Shown piece after piece: positions 34,940 through 43,112 of a DNA stretch of 64,000 nucleotides (its first letter is position 1; each line of letters begins with the position of its first letter). The translations under genes and the position numbers were made by a program. The stretch lies in contig DATETN010000056.1 in the NCBI GenBank assembly GCA_035283645.1, positions 1 through 64,000 of the forward strand. Direction: 5' to 3'. Origin of the DNA: PSRF01 sp035283645. Lineage in GTDB: Bacteria > Acidobacteriota > Blastocatellia > Pyrinomonadales > Pyrinomonadaceae. Under the pieces are notes generated by a model. That model was not told where the DNA came from and ran no database searches. It worked only from the letters and a program-made list of their open reading frames with translations.

Positions 34940-36112
34940 CTAGGATTGCGACCTCATTGCCGCACGTACGGCTGCTTCAACGGTTTTCAACGGTACTTTT
35001 GCCCTGCGTGCCGCGCTTCGGCACTGCTCGAATTCCGGCATTTCGTTTACTACGTTGCCGTTCAAGTGGGCTACTTTAACATCTATCGGTCCATAAGCAG
35101 TCTCGACTCGAACTACCGAACGCTCGAGCGCATGTCTCGATACCTGGTACATCCGAATTCCCAGGGTTGTCGTCTCGGTAAACATCATCCGCGACAGCAC
35201 CTCTTTTTCGTGCGCGCGACAAAGAACTGACAGTAATACCCCGGGCCGGTTCTTCTTCATCTGTACCGACGTGAAGTAGCAGTCGAGAGCGCCTAATTCG
35301 AATGCACGATCCATCACATGCCCTAAATGCTGAGCTGGCATGTCGTCGATGTTGGTTTCGAGGATCCACAATTGCTCAATCTCAGCGTAAGGAGAATCGA
35401 CCTCCCCTATCAATATCCGCAGCGCGTTGGGAAAACCCTCGTAGGTGCGCGTACCGGCTCCGTATCCCGAGCTCACCAACTTCAGCAGTGGCATCGGGCC
35501 GAAATCTTCGCAAACAGTAGTTATGATTGCAGCGCCTGTGGGAGTGACCAACTCCCCCCTTATCTCTGTAGCGTAAGAAGGAATGCCATTAAGCAACTCT
35601 ACGACTGCTGGAGGCGGAACAGGAAATGTGCCATGTTCCATCCTCACCGTCCCACTGCCAACATGTAAGGGTGACGAAGCAAACTTCTCCACACCCAGAA
35701 TTTCGAAACAGATTGCGGCTCCAACAACATCAATGATTGCATCGAGCGATCCCACTTCGTGAAAGTGAACGCTTTCGATTGGTTGATTGTGGACCCTTGC
35801 TTCAGCGGCGGCCAGACGAGTGAAGATCCTGTCCGAGAGTTCTTTTACTCCTGCCGAAAGTCGAGAGTCGCTGATAATCTTTCTTATTTGCTTTAAGTGT
35901 CGATGGCTGTGTGCTTCCTCAGTTTTTACTCGCGCGTAGGTCGAGCTGATGCCTGACCGGTCAACTGTCTCAAAAGAGATCTCATATCCAGCGACGCCTA
36001 ACCCTCCAAGCTGCTCCTTTAATTGTCGCGGATCAACACCAGCGGCAACTGAGGCGCCGAGTATCATGTCGCCGCTCGCTCCGGCGAAACAATCGAAGTA
36101 AAGAAGCTTCAT
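34940..36112 (-). CDS. larC: LarC, nickel-pincer cofactor biosynthesis protein (DUF111)
   Basis: A 390-residue LarC in one uninterrupted frame (in some bacteria it is split and read by frameshift). YFDCFAGASGDMILGASVAAG, the His-rich AHSHRHLKQIRKII patch, VHFHEVGSLDAIIDVVGAAICFEIL, and ETNIDDMPAQHLGHVMDRAFELGALDCYFTSVQMKKNRPG are diagnostic. LarC inserts nickel into the pyridinium-dithio pincer cofactor used by lactate racemase and related enzymes. No larA, larB or larE is in the window. It overlaps the sir2 stop by four bases. Confidence 0.93.
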   Translation of the reverse strand: MKLLYFDCFAGASGDMILGASVAAGVDPRQLKEQLGGLGVAGYEISFETVDRSGISSTYARVKTEEAHSHRHLKQIRKIISDSRLSAGVKELSDRIFTRLAAAEARVHNQPIESVHFHEVGSLDAIIDVVGAAICFEILGVEKFASSPLHVGSGTVRMEHGTFPVPPPAVVELLNGIPSYATEIRGELVTPTGAAIITTVCEDFGPMPLLKLVSSGYGAGTRTYEGFPNALRILIGEVDSPYAEIEQLWILETNIDDMPAQHLGHVMDRAFELGALDCYFTSVQMKKNRPGVLLSVLCRAHEKEVLSRMMFTETTTLGIRMYQVSRHALERSVVRVETAYGPIDVKVAHLNGNVVNEMPEFEQCRSAARRAKVPLKTVEAAVRAAMRSQS

Positions 36113-36840
36113 AACAGTGCCGGAATTAATTCGCCCGCCTTCCCAGTCAACACCTCGTCGCAGTAATCGGATAAGGGTGTTCGCTCTGGATTGATCTCCA
36201 CGAGGAAAGCTCCAGAGCTTCGTGCGATCTCAGGCAGACCGGCCGCCGGATAAACAATTGCAGAAGTGCCGACCACGAAACAGACATCTGCGGCCACTGC
36301 TTTCTCACTTGCCATTTCAAAGGCGCCTGCTGGTAGCATCTCTCCAAAGAGTACAACGTCAGGTCTCAGCGGATCACCGCAACTCACACACTCACGCCCT
36401 TCATACTGCCAAATCTGATAGCGCGCGCGACACGTTGTGCAGCGCGCGCGCCAAATGCTCCCGTGCAACTCGATCACCTCGCGCGAACCCGCTTTCTGGT
36501 GCAGTCCGTCGATGTTCTGCGTCACCACACTGACGGTTTGAAATCGATCCTGCCACGAGGCGATTGCGAGATGTCCGGCGTTGGGTTCTACGCTCTGTAA
36601 CAGGTTTCGCCGATAGTCGAACCACTCCCAGACCTCGGGTAGGTTCCGCTCAAGCATGCCTGCGGAGGAGATGATTTCGAACGGCATGCCTTTCCAGACC
36701 AAAGAGCTACCACCGCCCCGAAACGTTGGCACTCCTGACTCTGCGGAGATTCCGGCGCCGGTCAGGACAAAGACATTTCGCGCCTCAGCTAAACGCTGTC
36801 GCAGATCCCTTGAGATGCTCACTCCCGCAACTATATCCAT
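36109..36840 (-). CDS. cobB: Sir2-family NAD-dependent protein deacylase
   Basis: A 243-residue sirtuin. VLTGAGISAESGVPTFRGGG binds NAD, TQNIDGLHQKAG and ELHGSIWRARC carry the catalytic Asn, Asp and His, and the zinc ligands are CTTC and CVSC. PDVVLFGEMLP and VVGTSAIVYPAAGLP follow. It removes acyl groups from lysines with NAD consumption; targets unknown. The stop overlaps the larC ATG (ATGA), so the pair is coupled. Confidence 0.93.
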   Translation of the reverse strand: MDIVAGVSISRDLRQRLAEARNVFVLTGAGISAESGVPTFRGGGSSLVWKGMPFEIISSAGMLERNLPEVWEWFDYRRNLLQSVEPNAGHLAIASWQDRFQTVSVVTQNIDGLHQKAGSREVIELHGSIWRARCTTCRARYQIWQYEGRECVSCGDPLRPDVVLFGEMLPAGAFEMASEKAVAADVCFVVGTSAIVYPAAGLPEIARSSGAFLVEINPERTPLSDYCDEVLTGKAGELIPALL

Positions 36841-37272
36841 GGCAAAGGCTTGATGGTAACAGAGCGGGTTGACTCATTTCCAACTGCCAGTTGCCGATTT
36901 GCCGATCATCAAAATGGGTTCAGCCTCTAATGCACTGAAGCGATCCTCGAAATGGAGGAGGGGCCGCGGATTAACGCGGGTGAACAGGATTTGAAGAAAC
37001 CCGAGTGGCAGCTCTCTTACCGGATCCTCTTCAGCTGTTCTCTCTTTCGGGATCCTTTTCATCCGCGTTAATCTGCGGCCCATATTTTCTTTCTCTTCGT
37101 GCCGTTTCGTGTGAATTCGTGGATTGTTTTTCCGCGGCCCCTTTTCGTCTTCCATTTCGCGGATCGTCCTGGCGCGCCGGACCCAATTTGCCCGGGTAGG
37201 GCCACATTGTTCGCTGTAATGCTAGCGCTAAGCTATACTCTCCGCTTTTGAAATCACCTTAACGAGCAACAA
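36841..37272. other. Intergenic region between divergent sir2 and argS
   Basis: 432 bp with no gene. A 93-codon minus-strand frame (36874-37155) reads through repeat DNA and is not believed. The region contains an inverted repeat (36961-37081) and a following block of repeat-like sequence to about 37140 rich in TTCGTG motifs. Near 37234-37239 is a TATACT -10-like box for argS with only a weak -35. Confidence 0.65.
36961..37081. repeat. Dispersed inverted repeat (ATTAACGCGGATGAA type)
   Basis: The left arm GGGCCGCGGATTAACGCGGG (from 36961) is inverted in 37049-37081 (ATCCGCGTTAATCTGCGGCCC type) with a few mismatches over about 33 bases; the spacer is about 55 bases. The next 60 bases carry phrases such as TTCGTGCCGTTTCGTGTGAATTCGTGG. 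Such modules are, to my recollection, dispersed in intergenic DNA of many environmental bacteria. No protein product. Confidence 0.7.
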
Positions 37273-39315
37273 GTGACTTTAATCGAACTTCAAACGAGGC
37301 TTAAATCCCAGGTTTCGTCCGCCGCGCTGGAACTGTTCGGCGTGGAACTGGATCAGATCAACGCCGAGACGCCGCCACGACCCGACCTCGGAGACATCGC
37401 TTTTCCCGTCGCCTTTGAACTCGCCAAACTTGTTAAGCAGGGCACGGGCGTCAAGATGCCGCCTCGATCTATCGCTGAACAACTGAAACAGAAGCTTGAA
37501 GATACGGCTGAGGTGAGCCGTGTCGACGTCGCTGGAGCTGGTTACTTGAATGTGTTTTTCGACCGCTCAGCCCTGTTGACACAGTTCCTTTCAGAGCCGG
37601 CCAATGTTGCCTCGCCTGCAAACCAGGTAAAGAAGATGGTCGAGCATACCAGTATTAATCCCAACAAGGCGGCGCACATCGGACACGTTCGCAACGCTGT
37701 GCTGGGTGATACCTTTGTACGAGTCCTTACTGCCGCCGGCAACCGTGTTGAAGTGCAGAACTATATCGATAACACCGGGGTGCAGGTGGCAGATGTGGTA
37801 GTTGGATTTCTGCACATCGAAAAGCTTGACCTGAATGGAATCATGAGTCTCGACCAAGCGCTCCCACCCGAACGGCCCTTCGATTATTACTGTTGGGACT
37901 TATACACCCAGGTCGGTCTCTTCTATCGGGGCGGCGAACCAAACGGTGATCCCCTGCCTGACCGTCTGAAGTTGCGAACCGAAGTCTTGCACGCGCTGGA
38001 AGAAGGCAACAACGATATTGCGGTACTGGCTGACTATGTCGCTACTCGCAATGTCGAATGCATTCTCGACACCATGGAGCGACTCGGCATTCGCTACGAC
38101 CTTCTCGCCCGGGAATCCGAGATTCTTCACCTGCACTTCTGGGAAAAGGCATTTGAATTAATGAAGGCCTCTGGTGTCATCCGGTTCGAGACGGAAGGCA
38201 AAAACAAAGGCTGCTGGGTGATGCCGTTTGAGTCGCACACGGGCACCGATGAGCATGAAGCCGACAAGATCATTGTGCGCTCAAACGGGACTGTAACGTA
38301 CACCGGAAAAGACATTGCTTATCAATTGTGGAAGCTGGGCTATTTGGGTCTGGATTTTTTCTACCGACCATTTCGAGCGCACGCTGATGGTCACGTAACC
38401 TGGGTAACAACAGTGGAGCCAAATTCAGAGACGCTCCCAGAGGTACCGCGACCTGGTTTTGGAGGTGGCGAGACGGTTTATAACGTGATCGACTCGCGAC
38501 AATCCTATCCACAAGAGATCGTAAAGCGTGGTGTTGCCGCGCTAGTCCCTGAGGTCGGTGAAAAGGCAAGCGTCCACCTGGCTTATGAGATGGTGGCCCT
38601 TTCGCCCGCCGCCTGTGCTGAATTGGGCATCGAGCTCAGTGCCGAGGACCGCACCAGACCCTTTATCGAGATGAGCGGTCGCAAAGGACTTGGGGTCAAA
38701 GCAGATGATCTAATTGATCGCTTGGAAGCCGACGCTTTGAACGAAGTCCAGGAGCGCCACCCGGGCCTGACGCTCGAGGAACAGGAGGCGACGGCACACG
38801 AGATCGCTGTGGGCGCCCTGCGTTACTTTCTGCTGAAATTCACACGCAATTCAGTAATCGCGTTCGATTTCAAGGAAGCACTTTCCTTCGAAGGAGAAAC
38901 CGGACCCTACTGCCAGTACGCCGCCGTACGCGCTAATTCGATCTTCAGAAAGATCGAACCTCAGATTGCAAGTGTCGCAATTGAGTTGTTGCTTAACGCC
39001 GACGACGCTTTGCAGAAAAACGTTAACCAGGTGTTGGATGGTGAAGCCGGCAATGAGATTTGGTCGCTAATTATGTTGGCGCAACGCCTCGATGAGGTGA
39101 TTGCCCAATGCGCAGCGTCAGCTGAACCGGCGAACCTTGCCAAATACGCTTTTAACCTGGCTCGGGCTTTCAATCTTTTTTATCACCGTCATCGGATTAT
39201 CGCCGAAGAGGATCGCTTGAGGCAGGCTGTGCTGATTGCGGTCGCCGAGATCTCGCGTAGGAGATTGACACAGGCGCTCGGCTGCCTGGGGATATCGGTC
39301 CCCGAACGAATGTAG
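37273..39315 (+). CDS. argS: Arginyl-tRNA synthetase
   Basis: A 680-residue class I synthetase, longer than the E. coli enzyme (577). The N-terminal Add1 domain (PRPDLGDIAFPVAFELAK, AGAGYLNVF) is followed by the HIGH motif in NPNKAAHIGHVRNAVLGD, QNYIDNTGVQVADVV, TYTGKDIAYQLWKLG, a KMSK-region variant MSGRKGLGVKADDL, and the DALR anticodon domain (LAKYAFNLARAFNLFYHRHRI) at the end. The catalytic domain carries insertions relative to short ArgRS. The start is GTG. It charges tRNA-Arg. Confidence 0.95.
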   Translation: MTLIELQTRLKSQVSSAALELFGVELDQINAETPPRPDLGDIAFPVAFELAKLVKQGTGVKMPPRSIAEQLKQKLEDTAEVSRVDVAGAGYLNVFFDRSALLTQFLSEPANVASPANQVKKMVEHTSINPNKAAHIGHVRNAVLGDTFVRVLTAAGNRVEVQNYIDNTGVQVADVVVGFLHIEKLDLNGIMSLDQALPPERPFDYYCWDLYTQVGLFYRGGEPNGDPLPDRLKLRTEVLHALEEGNNDIAVLADYVATRNVECILDTMERLGIRYDLLARESEILHLHFWEKAFELMKASGVIRFETEGKNKGCWVMPFESHTGTDEHEADKIIVRSNGTVTYTGKDIAYQLWKLGYLGLDFFYRPFRAHADGHVTWVTTVEPNSETLPEVPRPGFGGGETVYNVIDSRQSYPQEIVKRGVAALVPEVGEKASVHLAYEMVALSPAACAELGIELSAEDRTRPFIEMSGRKGLGVKADDLIDRLEADALNEVQERHPGLTLEEQEATAHEIAVGALRYFLLKFTRNSVIAFDFKEALSFEGETGPYCQYAAVRANSIFRKIEPQIASVAIELLLNADDALQKNVNQVLDGEAGNEIWSLIMLAQRLDEVIAQCAASAEPANLAKYAFNLARAFNLFYHRHRIIAEEDRLRQAVLIAVAEISRRRLTQALGCLGISVPERM

Positions 39316-39373
39316 AGTTGGCAGAGCCTCAGCCAGCTTGTACTTCACTGAACCCTGAGAGTATAAGAACACT

Positions 39374-40393
39374 ATGCTCATTGTAATGAAGGCTGATGCT
39401 ACTGAAGCCGAAGTATCTGGCGTCGTGGCAATCATCCAGGAACTAGGTCTTAAAGGCCACGTGATGCCCGGCGCCACGCGAACAGCAATCGGCATCACCG
39501 GAAATCAAGGCGCAGTCGACCCCTCTCATTTCGAGAATCTGGCCGGGGTCGCCGAAGCGATTCGCGTAAGCAAGCCTTACAAACTGATTACACTCGACCT
39601 TCGTCCTGATAAAACTGTAGTCCGTGTTGGTGATGCCACAATCGGAGGAGACGAACTCGCGATTATTGCGGGTCCGTGCGCAATTGAAAGCCGGGCCCAG
39701 GCATTCGCAATCGCTGAAGCGGTGCGCAGAAGTGGCGCGCGGTTTTTCCGCGGAGGAGCATTTAAACCGCGGACGTCGCCCTACGCTTTTCAGGGACTGG
39801 GAGAAGAAGGTCTTAAATTGCTCGCTGAGATCCGTGACACTTATGGGTTGAAGATTGTAACCGAAGCGCTGGATGAGCCGGGAGTCGACCTGGTGGAGAA
39901 GTATGGCGACGTAATTCAGATCGGCGCACGTAACATGCAGAACTTCACGCTCCTGCGGCGCGCGGGCCGTTCTTCCCTTCCGGTCCTCTTAAAGCGTGGG
40001 TTATCCGCAACATTAGACGAATGGCTACTGGCAGCGGAATATATTATGGCCGAGGGTAACTACCAGATCATCCTCTGCGAGCGAGGGATACGGACGTTCG
40101 CGCAGCACACACGGAACACGTTGGATCTGGCGGCTATTCCGGCGGTGCGAAGAGTGTCTCACTTGCCGGTGATTGTCGACCCATCGCATGGGACCGGGAA
40201 GAACTTCATGGTCACGCCACTCGCGAGAGCTGGTGTGGCAGTTGGAGCGGACGGACTGATCGTGGAAGTGCACGATCAGCCAGAGCATGCTCTTTCTGAT
40301 GGGGCTCAAGCTCTGACACTGGGACAATACGAACAGCTCGTGAGCGAGGTGCGAGCGATTCACGAAGTAATAGCGCCCGCGGCCGTAGTTTAG
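39374..40393 (+). CDS. aroF: 3-deoxy-7-phosphoheptulonate (DAHP) synthase, type I-beta
   Basis: A 339-residue enzyme of the shikimate pathway entry step (erythrose-4-P plus PEP). Residues 1-70 form the ferredoxin-like regulatory domain seen in Thermotoga-type enzymes (MLIVMKADATEAEVSGVVAIIQELG). The barrel follows: IAGPCAIESRAQ, FRGGAFKPRTSPYAFQGLG, LKRGLSATLDEWLLAAEYI, CERGIRTF, and VDPSHGTGK. In this subfamily the N-terminal domain usually gives feedback control by aromatic amino acids. The next gene begins at the base after its stop. Confidence 0.94.
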   Translation: MLIVMKADATEAEVSGVVAIIQELGLKGHVMPGATRTAIGITGNQGAVDPSHFENLAGVAEAIRVSKPYKLITLDLRPDKTVVRVGDATIGGDELAIIAGPCAIESRAQAFAIAEAVRRSGARFFRGGAFKPRTSPYAFQGLGEEGLKLLAEIRDTYGLKIVTEALDEPGVDLVEKYGDVIQIGARNMQNFTLLRRAGRSSLPVLLKRGLSATLDEWLLAAEYIMAEGNYQIILCERGIRTFAQHTRNTLDLAAIPAVRRVSHLPVIVDPSHGTGKNFMVTPLARAGVAVGADGLIVEVHDQPEHALSDGAQALTLGQYEQLVSEVRAIHEVIAPAAVV

Positions 40394-40756
40394 ATGAGCA
40401 GAGTAATTGTCGCAGCAGTCGATGATCTATTGTTTGCGTCCAAGATCCGGGCCACTGCAGAACCCCTCGGCATCGGCGTTTCATTTGCTCGCAGCAGGCA
40501 GGCGTTGAAGAAGCTCACGGACGAACTACATCCGGATCTCATCATCATCAACCTTGAGGCATCTAGCTTCGATCCCCTTCAAGTCGCCAAAGACCTGCAG
40601 GAAAACCAACTCACGAGTCCACCTGATCTTCTCGGTTTCTTTTCACACGTAAATACTGAAGTTCAGCAACAGGCTAAGCACGCGGGTTACACTCACGTTC
40701 TCCCTCGCTCTGTGTTCGCTGCTCGTTTGAGCGATATCCTGACCGGGGCATTGTAG
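40394..40756 (+). CDS. Stand-alone pseudo-receiver (response-regulator fold without the phospho-Asp)
   Basis: A 120-residue CheY-like protein. Beta-1 ends in the acidic pair VAAVDD (D10, D11), as in receivers, and PDLIIINLEASSFDP is the beta-3 strand. Residue 53 is Asn where the phosphorylatable Asp is expected, and the Thr/Ser and Lys positions of beta-4 and beta-5 are not clearly kept (LLGFFSHV, THVLPRS). It therefore probably cannot be phosphorylated in the usual way and may act through binding. The ATG directly follows the DAHP synthase stop, implying co-expression. Confidence 0.65.
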   Translation: MSRVIVAAVDDLLFASKIRATAEPLGIGVSFARSRQALKKLTDELHPDLIIINLEASSFDPLQVAKDLQENQLTSPPDLLGFFSHVNTEVQQQAKHAGYTHVLPRSVFAARLSDILTGAL

Positions 40757-40934
40757 GTCTTTCGCGCAAGCGCGAGTGTTTTAGTGGATCATGGGTGCAG
40801 GATTGGTCTCGAAGGGACCGATAAGGGAAAACGATTTACTAGAACAGACGAACGAACACGAAAGAAGACCTGCGCCTGAAAGTTGACACCCTTCGCTTTG
40901 TTAAACCCGATAATTTTCGTAACAATGTTAGCGA

Positions 40935-41876
40935 ATGACCCGATTTGAGCCGGCTGCAAACGAGTTCCTTCAGGATTCCGGGATCGAGTCAGGCGGTGAG
41001 TCACGCCAATCGGCCGCGGTTGAAGACAATGCCAAGCTAATCGTTGGCTCTTATAACATCCGCTACGCGGTGGGCCAGTTTCTTATCTCTACCGGACTAC
41101 TACGCAAAGCCGGTCTTAATCTTCCCGGGCATCGGTCAGAGGTTGTGGCTGCAAACCTGCTGAACGCAGCTGAGGTATTTAAAAGCGGCTCACTCGTCCC
41201 ACGCCTGGATGTAGTGGCACTCCAGGAGGCAGATAAACGAACTATGCGAGCAGGGGGGCATCTCATCGCTCGTGACCTGGCTGAGCATCTGGGAATGTCA
41301 TGGGTACATGCCGCGGCAGGGATACCTCGAGGCCGCAAGCCCGCACCACGACAATGGTGGTTGGATTTTGAAGAACAGATCGCTCTGCATGACGAGGGGG
41401 ATACGGGTGTAGCCTTCCTTGGTAACCTACCCCTGGACCAGGTTAAACGAATCGATCTGCCATGGCAGGAGTGCCCCTGGCGCCCAAGGCTCGCATTGGC
41501 GGCTACGATCATCAAAGCTGATCGCGAGGTTCGGATTGTCAATTGTCATATAGATCCGCATTCAGCAGTGGATGGTCAGATGGAACAACTGGAGATGGTA
41601 CTGGAGGAAGCCGACATGTCATCTCATCCGGTAGTGATGTTAGGTGACTTCAATACCCTGTCCAGGTACAAGTGTAAGGAGACCCGACTACTGCTTGAAT
41701 CTCGCGGGTTCACAACTCCTATTCCCACCGGAACCCCTACTTGGCGCGGTGCTGGTATCCGCCTGCATGCGGACTGGATCTTCGTCCGAGAATTGGAAGT
41801 AAAGCGTTGGGGTGTAGGGCGCCCCTTGAATGTTTCAGATCACTGGCCCATCTGGGCAGAAATTGATCTAGGATAG
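40935..41876 (+). CDS. Endonuclease/exonuclease/phosphatase (EEP) family hydrolase
   Basis: A 313-residue EEP-fold protein: VGSYNIRYAVGQ (metal/Asn site), VVALQEAD (Glu), a central GDTGVAFLGNLPL strand, IVNCHIDPHS (His in place of the usual TH-L), VVMLGDFNT (Asp, Asn) and the terminal SDHWPIWAEI (Asp-His). All catalytic positions look present. No signal peptide. EEP enzymes cleave phosphodiester bonds in nucleic acids, phosphoinositides or lipids; the substrate here is not predictable. It is separated by 178 bp from the pseudo-receiver gene. Confidence 0.82.
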   Translation: MTRFEPAANEFLQDSGIESGGESRQSAAVEDNAKLIVGSYNIRYAVGQFLISTGLLRKAGLNLPGHRSEVVAANLLNAAEVFKSGSLVPRLDVVALQEADKRTMRAGGHLIARDLAEHLGMSWVHAAAGIPRGRKPAPRQWWLDFEEQIALHDEGDTGVAFLGNLPLDQVKRIDLPWQECPWRPRLALAATIIKADREVRIVNCHIDPHSAVDGQMEQLEMVLEEADMSSHPVVMLGDFNTLSRYKCKETRLLLESRGFTTPIPTGTPTWRGAGIRLHADWIFVRELEVKRWGVGRPLNVSDHWPIWAEIDLG

Positions 41877-41909
41877 CGGGCCTTCTCCTTCCGTCCCTTG
41901 AACCAAACA

Positions 41910-42716
41910 ATGAGACGCACCATCACCAGTCGAGACAACTCCTTGCTTCGACTTGCTCGTTCTGTGCGAGACGGCAAGTCAGACGAATTTATTTTCGTTG
42001 AAGGTCTTCGACTATGCGAAGAGGCAGTACGCTCAAGGCTGGAGATCACAGCCGTCATTTTTTCGAACGAGATAGCCGATAAACCTCGAGCCGCAGCGTT
42101 TTTAGAGGAGGTCGAAGCTTTACTATCACACATCGACCAGGTAAACGAGAAGCTGCTGGCCTCGATCTCCTACACCAAAACGCCGCAAGGAATCATTCTA
42201 TTGGCCCGGCGACCTGCAAGTGGCCGTGACTTATTGATTAAAGACGGTGTGCAACCGTTGTTAGCGTTGCTGCATGGCGTAAACAATCCGGTAAACGTCG
42301 GAGCGATCCTGCGAAGCGCTGAGGCGGCCGGCGCTACTGCGGTTATTGTCACCGCGAATACGGCAGATCCATATTCGCCAAAATCCCTACGAGGGGCGAT
42401 GGGTTCCGCATTCAGGCTTCCGATTTGGTTTGGACCGTCTTTCGAAGAAGCTATCACCTGGTGCCGGGCGCGGGGAGTGAGATTAGTTTCAGCTGACCCG
42501 GTCGCACAGAGCCTCTATACCGAGGTCGATTGGCGATCTCCGATTGCGCTAGTGGTCGGTTCTGAGGCGTCGGGGTTAACTGACGAGGAGACCTCGGCGA
42601 CAGACCTGCCTGTGCGAATTCCCATGCAGGGTTCGGTTGAGAGTCTGAACGTGGCAGTTGCAACGGGAATACTCTTATACGAAGCCGCCCGGCAGAGAGG
42701 TCTAGCGAGCAATTAA
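41910..42716 (+). CDS. SpoU/TrmH-family RNA 2'-O-methyltransferase
   Basis: A 268-residue SPOUT methylase. The N-terminal substrate-binding domain (SRDNSLLRLARSVRDGKSDEFIFVEGLRLCEEAV) is followed by the knotted domain: motif 1 LLHGVNNPVNVGAILRSAEAAGATAVIV, motif 2 IALVVGSEASGL, and motif 3 IPMQGSVESLNVAVATGILLYEAARQR. It resembles RlmB/TsnR-like rRNA or tRNA ribose methylases. ATG 41910 is preferred to the upstream TTG 41898. Its 3' end overlaps the proposed HIT pseudogene on the other strand by about 15 bases. Confidence 0.9.
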   Translation: MRRTITSRDNSLLRLARSVRDGKSDEFIFVEGLRLCEEAVRSRLEITAVIFSNEIADKPRAAAFLEEVEALLSHIDQVNEKLLASISYTKTPQGIILLARRPASGRDLLIKDGVQPLLALLHGVNNPVNVGAILRSAEAAGATAVIVTANTADPYSPKSLRGAMGSAFRLPIWFGPSFEEAITWCRARGVRLVSADPVAQSLYTEVDWRSPIALVVGSEASGLTDEETSATDLPVRIPMQGSVESLNVAVATGILLYEAARQRGLASN

Positions 42717-42960
42717 GTGAAAATGGAGATACGTAGGGCCTGGTAACCGGGGCCATTCGTGCTCACGTTGTAATCAACTAACTCCTTCTCTGCAACGATC
42801 TCACGAATTAACCTAAATGCGTCGACTAGGTATTCGCGATCATCTTCTGAGAACTCACCAAATATTCTTAATGTCCTTCTTCGGAATAATTACCAGGTGG
42901 ATTCGAGCGTGGGCCGCTGGGTGTGAGATAACGACCGTCCGTTCGGTTGTAAAAAGTGTC
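42702..42960 (-). pseudogene. Frameshifted HIT-family (histidine triad) remnant
   Basis: Reading the minus strand gives FTTERTVVISHPAAHARIHL followed by VIIPKKDIKNI. A TTT run at 42860-42862 then throws the frame into TGA (42855-42857). Dropping one T restores IGEFSEDDREYLVDAFRLIR, IVAEKELVDYNVSTNGPGYQ. Adding one base near 42726 restores the HFHLIAR ending with a TAG at 42702. The layout VIPKKHI ... NxGPGxQ ... HxHL is that of HIT nucleotide-binding hydrolases, about 90 residues. The N-terminus merges into a CACAGAG-type repeat, so it may also be truncated. Two indels mean either a decayed gene or sequencing error. Confidence 0.7.
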
Positions 42961-42973
42961 TGCTCAAATGTCT

Positions 42974-43073
42974 TCTCCGTGGACCTCTGTGTTCTTTGTG
43001 ACTCTGTGTGGTTGTGTTTTTCGGCCAGTTTCTTCACCACGAAGACACAGAGGACGCAGAGGTCGCACAGAGA
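42974..43073. repeat. Dispersed CACAGAG-type inverted repeat
   Basis: ACCTCTGTGTTCTTTGTGACTC-like left arm (42974-43016) and CACCACGAAGACACAGAGGACG-like right arm (43035-43073) are near reverse complements, and each arm is built of CTCTGTG/CACAGAG motifs. The element sits against the HIT remnant. It resembles a class of short, dispersed, non-coding repeats seen in many soil bacteria. Confidence 0.8.
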
Positions 43074-43112
43074 AAAAGCCTATTTCATACTTTTTGTGCA
43101 AAGCCAGAGCTA

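Noticed and set aside
36874..37155. 93-codon minus-strand ORF
   Set aside because: It reads directly through the inverted repeat and repeat-like block; the protein is low in complexity and charged, typical of repeat read-through.
40883..40914. TTGACA and GATAAT before the EEP hydrolase gene
   Set aside because: The spacer is 20 bases, too long for a confident sigma70 promoter.
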